Source: CAYUAI01 sp964442745
Lineage (GTDB): Bacteria > Pseudomonadota > Gammaproteobacteria > S012-40
DNA length: 19,550 nucleotides
Assembly (NCBI GenBank): GCA_964442745.1
Contig: CAYUAI010000075.1
Span: forward strand, 1-19,550
Direction: 5' to 3'
Part shown: in pieces, positions 16,501 through 19,550 of the stretch
How the letters are laid out: every line of letters begins with the position of its first letter
How positions within the stretch are numbered: the stretch's first letter is position 1
Translations under genes and position numbers: made by a program
The notes under the pieces: model-generated
Seen by the model: only the letters and a program-made list of their open reading frames with translations
Database searches by the model: none
What the model was told of the DNA's origin: nothing

Positions 16501-18058
16501 CTTGGGCAAATTGCTGGCGAAAATAATCATAAAGTGAGCGGGTTTTGCGAGATAGCACGGCCATGGGTGTGTCATCACCCATGGAGCCGATGGCTTCTGC
16601 GCCACTTTCTGCGAGGACACGAAGCACTTGATCGCGTTCTTCAAAGGTGACTTGAAACATTTTCTGATAACTCGCCATGCTGTGCTCATCAATGGAGGAT
16701 TGCAGCGCTGCTGAATTGTTAAACAGTTGTGACTCCAAGTGCCTCGATTTTTTCCGCATCCATTGTTTGTAAGGATGGCGTTGGCTTAGCATGTCGTCGA
16801 TGTCTTTCGGTAAAAGCAATGCACCGGTGTGGGTATCGGCCGCCAGCACTTGCCCAGGTTTCAAGCGGCCTTTGGTTACCACATCTTCGGGAAGATAGTC
16901 ATAGACGCCAACCTCTGAGGCAATGGTGATGTGACGGTCTTTAGTGATCACATAACGGGCAGGTCGTAAGCCGTTACGATCTAACGCACACACCGCATGG
17001 CGGCCATCGGTCATGACGATGCCTGCCGGGCCATCCCAGGGCTCCATATGCATGGAGTTAAACTCATAAAAAGCGCGCAGATCAGGGTCCATGGTTTGCA
17101 CGTTTTGCCAAGCCGGTGGCATTAATAAACGGATGGCGTGAAAAATGTCGAGTCCACCGGCCATTAAGGCTTCTAACATATTGTCGAGGCTGTTTGAGTC
17201 GGAGCCGGAAGCATTGACTAAGGGTCGCACATCATCCATGTTGGGGATGAGCGGTGTTTCAAATTTATGACCTCTGGCAATGGCCCAATTGCGATTGCCT
17301 TGGATGGTATTGATTTCGCCGTTATGGGCTAAATGGCGAAATGGCTGGGCGAGGCGCCATTGTGGCCAGGTGTTGGTAGAAAAACGCTGATGGAAAACCA
17401 CTAAATCCGTTGCCAGTTGTTTGTTCTTTAAGTCTTGATAAAAAACCGGCAAATTATCTGGCATAACCAGACCTTTATAAGCGATCAATTGACTTGAAAG
17501 GCTGGGGATATAAAAGGTGTCATCGCTTTTACCGATGGCTTTTTCTGTTTTGCGGCGGGCAATATATAGGCGGCGTTCGAAGGTGTCGGTGGCCATGTCG
17601 TCAGGAGCATTAACAAATATTTGTTCAATGCGCGGCAATGATTTGAGGGCTTCGCTACCACAGGCACTGGCATCGGTGGGCACTTCTCGCCAACCGGCCA
17701 CAGCAAGTCCCTGGGCGACGAGTTCGTCGGCCAGTTGTTGTTGCGCGATGCGAGCCAGAGCGATATCTAGGTTAAGAAAAACCATACCAACCGCATAGTG
17801 TTTTGCCAACTCAAAATGCAACTCTTCAGCCAGTGTGCGTAAAAAATGATCAGGCTTCTTCATTAATAAACCGCAACCGTCGCCCGTTTTGCCATCGGCG
17901 GCGACGGCACCGCGATGGGTTAAACGTGCTAAAGCATCAATGGCTGTTTCAGCGACCCAATGACTCGGGTTGCCATCCATGTGGGCAATGAGGCCAAAAC
18001 CACAATTATCTTTTTCAAATTCGGGACGGTAAAGTCCGGGTTGCGTATTTTTTATCAT
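13592..18058 (-). CDS. gltB: Glutamate synthase large (alpha) subunit
   Basis: A protein of 1488 residues from the ATG at 18058, similar to the usual 1480-1520. I prefer this over the GTG at 18070, since neither has a strong Shine-Dalgarno sequence but AAGTG stands at a usable distance from the ATG. It is the large subunit of glutamate synthase, which hydrolyses glutamine and transfers the ammonia to 2-oxoglutarate. A short propeptide precedes the catalytic cysteine (Cys19 in DNCGFGLIAHMDG), which should become the new N-terminus. After the class II amidotransferase domain come the central and FMN-binding domains. The 3Fe-4S cysteines (Cys1109, 1115, 1120 in GCKYLRICHLNNCATG) follow, and then the C-terminal glycine-rich beta-helix. 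It is the first gene of the presumed operon. Confidence 0.97.
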   Translation of the reverse strand: MIKNTQPGLYRPEFEKDNCGFGLIAHMDGNPSHWVAETAIDALARLTHRGAVAADGKTGDGCGLLMKKPDHFLRTLAEELHFELAKHYAVGMVFLNLDIALARIAQQQLADELVAQGLAVAGWREVPTDASACGSEALKSLPRIEQIFVNAPDDMATDTFERRLYIARRKTEKAIGKSDDTFYIPSLSSQLIAYKGLVMPDNLPVFYQDLKNKQLATDLVVFHQRFSTNTWPQWRLAQPFRHLAHNGEINTIQGNRNWAIARGHKFETPLIPNMDDVRPLVNASGSDSNSLDNMLEALMAGGLDIFHAIRLLMPPAWQNVQTMDPDLRAFYEFNSMHMEPWDGPAGIVMTDGRHAVCALDRNGLRPARYVITKDRHITIASEVGVYDYLPEDVVTKGRLKPGQVLAADTHTGALLLPKDIDDMLSQRHPYKQWMRKKSRHLESQLFNNSAALQSSIDEHSMASYQKMFQVTFEERDQVLRVLAESGAEAIGSMGDDTPMAVLSRKTRSLYDYFRQQFAQVTNPPIDPLREQIVMSLETCLGPERNLFAEAATHAGRLLIDSPVLSLGKFSKLIALTDPQFQHVRIDLNYSVDRHLQESLIAICEMAVAAVHSGKTIIILSDRNIQPDKIPAHALLATGAVHHRLILAGLRCDANIVVETATARDPHHFATLLGYGATAIFPYLAYECLHDLTRTGEIKDEKISWLAQKYRKGINKGLYKIISKMGISTIASYRGAQLFESIGLHQEVIELCFKGSINRIQGANFDDLEQDQRQLAKTAWSARKSIEQGGLLKYVHGSEYHAYNPDVINSLQVAVKSGKYSDYQVYAQLINERPYSSLRDLLKVRSDTSPIDINEVESLDSLFTRFDSAGMSLGALSPEAHEALAIAMNRLGGRSNSGEGGEHISRYGTEKTSKIKQVASGRFGVTPHYLVNAEVIQIKIAQGAKPGEGGQLPGHKVDSLIASLRFARPGVALISPPPHHDIYSIEDLAQLIFDLKQVNPAALISVKLVAEAGVGTIAAGVAKAYADLITISGYDGGTGASPLTSVKYAGIPWEIGLTETHQILRANGLRDKVRLQADGGLKTGLDVIKAAILGAESFGFGTGPMVALGCKYLRICHLNNCATGIATQNKVLRLQHFIGLPEMVMNYFTFVATETRMLLAQLGIKRLVDLVGRTDLLEILEGNTDKQKGLDLQPILHDGGADKTSPQYCSQPRNAPFDKGELAERMVQDTLSAIENQSGGAFPYDIINVNRSIGARLSGEIAKRHGNQGMKDQPITLTLKGTAGQSFGVWNAGGLHMYLEGDANDYVGKGMTGGKLVITPPKNSRYQSQEATIIGNTCLYGATGGHLFAAGLAGERFAVRNSGAFAVVEGIGDHGCEYMTGGVITVLGATGLNFGAGMTGGFAYVLDQDNTFVDCYNHELIDIHRVSTEATEAHRNYLRDTIQLFVNETQSQWGQHILDNFSDVIGKFWLVKPKASELGSLLDTLRSAA

Positions 18059-18078
18059 GTTTAAAAGCACTTAGTTTG

Positions 18079-18106
18079 AAGTGAAGAAAGATTTTTCTTC
18101 TCACTT
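18079..18106 (-). promoter_or_regulatory. Hairpin in the gltB leader
   Basis: The roughly 73-nt untranslated leader of gltB can fold. On the minus strand AAGTGA, a GA bulge and AGA pair with TCTTCACTT, giving a 9-bp stem that ends 20 nt before the start codon. It could modulate translation or be incidental. Confidence 0.3.
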
Positions 18107-18138
18107 TAAATGTCTGTTCGAAAGCAAAATGGTTGGGA

Positions 18139-18167
18139 ATTATACTGGTCGCTAGGTGGAGGTGCAA
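18139..18167 (-). promoter_or_regulatory. Sigma70 promoter of gltB
   Basis: Read on the minus strand, TTGCAC (18162-18167) and TATAAT (18139-18144) are separated by exactly 17 bp. The -10 box is a perfect match and the -35 box matches four of six positions. Initiation near 18132 would give a leader of about 73 nt before the ATG at 18058. Confidence 0.7.
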
Positions 18168-18570
18168 ACAGTAAATAATTCTGATTTAATACAATAAGTT
18201 ACTTGTTTGGTCGGCGATATATTGATTGCTAAAATCGCTTCGCTGACACAGAATCATAGATGATTCGGGTCAAGCATATCATTATTTGTTGCTAAAATTG
18301 AAATGCGGCTAATAAATGGCCATATTATGCAATGAATTGCCTTGGTTTGATTTTGTGCTGACTCGACTCCTCGGTTTTTTTCTAGCTTTTCACTTGAGCC
18401 ATCTTTTTTCATAGGCTTTGGATGAGTGCTCCCTCTATAATAATGTATTGACTAACCTACAATGAGGATACCAGAAAAGCTTATCCTTCTTCCAAAAATG
18501 ATTTCGGCGATCTTTGTTTTAAGTAACACCGAACACGCCAGAACTCAGCCTCATTTTTAGTCATGTCGGA

Positions 18571-18726
18571 ATGCAATACCACCTTAATACTAAGATAGCA
18601 TTGCCTCTCTGTATCCCTCGTAGTGAAGATTGTTCTGATTTTCCGGCCCACAGTCATTTGAATTTTGACAACAGAAATTTTGATGAAGTGGTTCGTGAAA
18701 TTTTCTCTGTCAAGCCATGGCGATAG
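18571..18726 (+). other. Short open frame, possible gene remnant
   Basis: A 51-codon frame starting ATG CAA TAC and ending in NFDEVVREIFSVKPWR. The composition of its second half looks protein-like. No ribosome binding site stands at a usable distance before the ATG, and the frame extends only a little upstream before a stop. It could be a decayed gene fragment or chance. Confidence 0.2.
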
Positions 18727-18881
18727 GTTATGAACTGATAGTGTAATTTAAAATAAAAACCAACAAAGAACACTATCCTTGATTCCAGTTAGAACCAAAA
18801 TAGATACGAAGAAATATCTAAAGTCATTAATAATTTCTGTCGATAGGAAATTATCCAAAAAAATGGAGGACAAGGAGGCTA

Positions 18882-18926
18882 ATGACGATAGGCGGCATTG
18901 CACTTTACTTTGATTTTACAAAGTAA
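18882..18926 (+). CDS. 14-codon peptide frame with strong ribosome binding site
   Basis: ATG at 18882 follows AAGGAGG with a 3-nt gap, and a second GGAGG lies just upstream. The frame encodes MTIGGIALYFDFTK and stops. Its last codons and stop fall in a perfect 9-bp hairpin (18904-18927). It may be a leader peptide controlling the downstream methyltransferase gene, or the stub of a lost gene. Confidence 0.3.
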   Translation: MTIGGIALYFDFTK

Positions 18927-19081
18927 ACCATCTGTTTTCTGGATCAGAAATACAAAATTCTGGCCATTAAGAGTGGCAATCAATGACGTTTTAAAAAGGA
19001 AGTAATTGATCACTAGATTAAAACCTCAAGATTTCAATGAGTATTTTTTCATCACTAAAAATAAAAATCAAGGAGGACGTC

Positions 19082-19501
19082 ATGATGGTCACTTCAAAAA
19101 AAGTATTTTTGATAGAAAATTATCATCGAAGTCGAGATAGAATTCGTGATCTAGGGGAAGTTTTTACTCCAGAAAATTTTGTCAATTCAATGCTATCTAT
19201 GCTTTCAAAAGGTCAAAAAAAATTTTGGGAAAGAGAAGATGTTTTATTTTTTGAACCCAGTTGTGGCCATGGAAATATAGTAATTTCTATTCTAAAAAAA
19301 AGACTGAGTGCCTTATATGACAAGGCTGAGCTATCAAAAATTAAAAACCCTGAATTATATTCGATATCAAATGCTCTTAACACTCTCTGGGCAATTGATA
19401 TTGACATCAAAAACGTTAATCACTGCAGAGAACGAGTTTTAGCAGAATTCTTGGGTTTCATAATTCAGAATACATCCAGTGTGTCACTGGAAAAATACTA
19501 A
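19082..19501 (+). pseudogene. 5' part of a DNA N6-adenine methyltransferase gene, truncated
   Basis: A 139-residue product from the ATG at 19082. I chose this start because AAGGAGG ends 5 nt before it, whereas the ATG at 19037 has no such site. It contains RDRIRDLGEVFTPENFVNSM, the entry block seen in many N6-adenine methyltransferases of restriction-modification systems. This is followed by the S-adenosylmethionine-binding motif FFEPSCGHGNIV and the acidic LWAIDID block. The catalytic NPP(Y/F) motif and the target-recognition part are missing, since the frame stops at 19499-19501 while family members run to several hundred residues. The following bases look like an insertion-sequence end, so the gene is probably interrupted, and the remainder would lie beyond the window. 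The fragment alone should not methylate DNA. Confidence 0.65.
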
Positions 19502-19550
19502 AGTGGACCCCATAGTCAAGACAGTGATTCCAAAAAATAAGATATAAAAT
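19498..19550 (+). mobile_element. Probable end of an IS3-family insertion sequence
   Basis: The bases from about 19502, GTGGACCCCATAGTCAAGAC, have the GGACCCC...AAGACA layout of IS3-family terminal inverted repeats. The window's last bases end in AAAAT, about 50 bp in, where the first transposase frame of such elements normally starts. The element would continue to the right. The call rests on resemblance only, as neither the other end nor a transposase is visible. The exact boundary is uncertain by a few bases. Confidence 0.4.

Larger units (their letters stand above)
18168..19081. other. Gene-poor, AT-rich region with many inverted repeats
   Basis: About 0.9 kb without a convincing gene lies between the gltB promoter and the methyltransferase start. 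Perfect inverted repeats seen are GAATCA/TGATTC (18251-18266), GATAGTGT/ACACTATC (18737-18777), ATAATTTC/GAAATTAT (18830-18854) and TTTACTTTG/CAAAGTAAA (18904-18927). The heptamer CGATAGG occurs three times in the same direction (18721, 18841, 18886). Two tiny reading frames are listed separately. The region looks like accessory or decayed DNA, or the control region of the following restriction-modification-type gene. Confidence 0.45.

Noticed and set aside
18059..18070. GTG start for gltB
   Set aside because: No Shine-Dalgarno sequence precedes it. The ATG four codons later is at least as good and leaves the catalytic cysteine context unchanged.
19037..19081. Upstream ATG for the methyltransferase fragment
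   Set aside because: It lacks a ribosome binding site, while AAGGAGG lies just before the ATG at 19082.
18168..19081. CRISPR array or RNA gene in the long spacer
   Set aside because: The repeats found are short inverted repeats and a 7-mer, with no regularly spaced long direct repeats and no tRNA- or rRNA-like sequence.

Overview
The window looks like a chromosomal stretch of a gammaproteobacterium of moderate GC content (mid-40s percent by eye). The evidence is the order gltB ... gltD-hemE on one strand, an arrangement known from Pseudomonas and relatives, plus ubiD of the proteobacterial ubiquinone pathway and a GGDEF-EAL signalling protein. I cannot name a genus from the sequence alone.

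Layout. Positions 102-3133 (minus) hold a translationally coupled pair: a lipoprotein of unknown function followed by a twin-arginine DUF1501-type exported protein. Next come ubiD (3449-4912, minus) and a membrane-anchored GGDEF-EAL protein (4993-6885, minus). Divergent from the latter is an orphan Tat-exported TRAP-type solute-binding protein (7369-8451, plus), followed by a strong hairpin. A small secreted protein of unknown family (8729-9280, minus) lies downstream of hemE (9629-10696, minus) and gltD (10737-12143, minus). gltB (13592-18058, minus) has a good sigma70 promoter at 18139-18167.

The most unusual feature is that gltB and gltD, the two subunits of glutamate synthase and normally neighbours, are separated here by a compact two-gene cassette (12464-13544) in the same orientation. 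One gene encodes a protein with an R-x4-H motif in the sequence RHWLAHGR, typical of HEPN ribonuclease-type domains. The other encodes a 180-residue partner of unknown family with a tandem 9-residue repeat. The genes overlap by 8 nt. The cassette is followed by about 320 bp of repeat-rich DNA with a candidate new promoter for gltD. I infer a toxin-antitoxin-like or defence-like module sitting inside a core metabolic operon.

The right end (18168-19550) looks accessory. It has about 0.9 kb of gene-poor, AT-rich DNA with several perfect inverted repeats, a thrice-repeated heptamer and very short ORFs. This leads to the start of a DNA N6-adenine methyltransferase gene (19082-19501) that ends before its catalytic motif. 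The last 50 bp resemble the terminal inverted repeat of an IS3-family insertion sequence, which would explain the truncation. No rRNA, tRNA or CRISPR array was seen.
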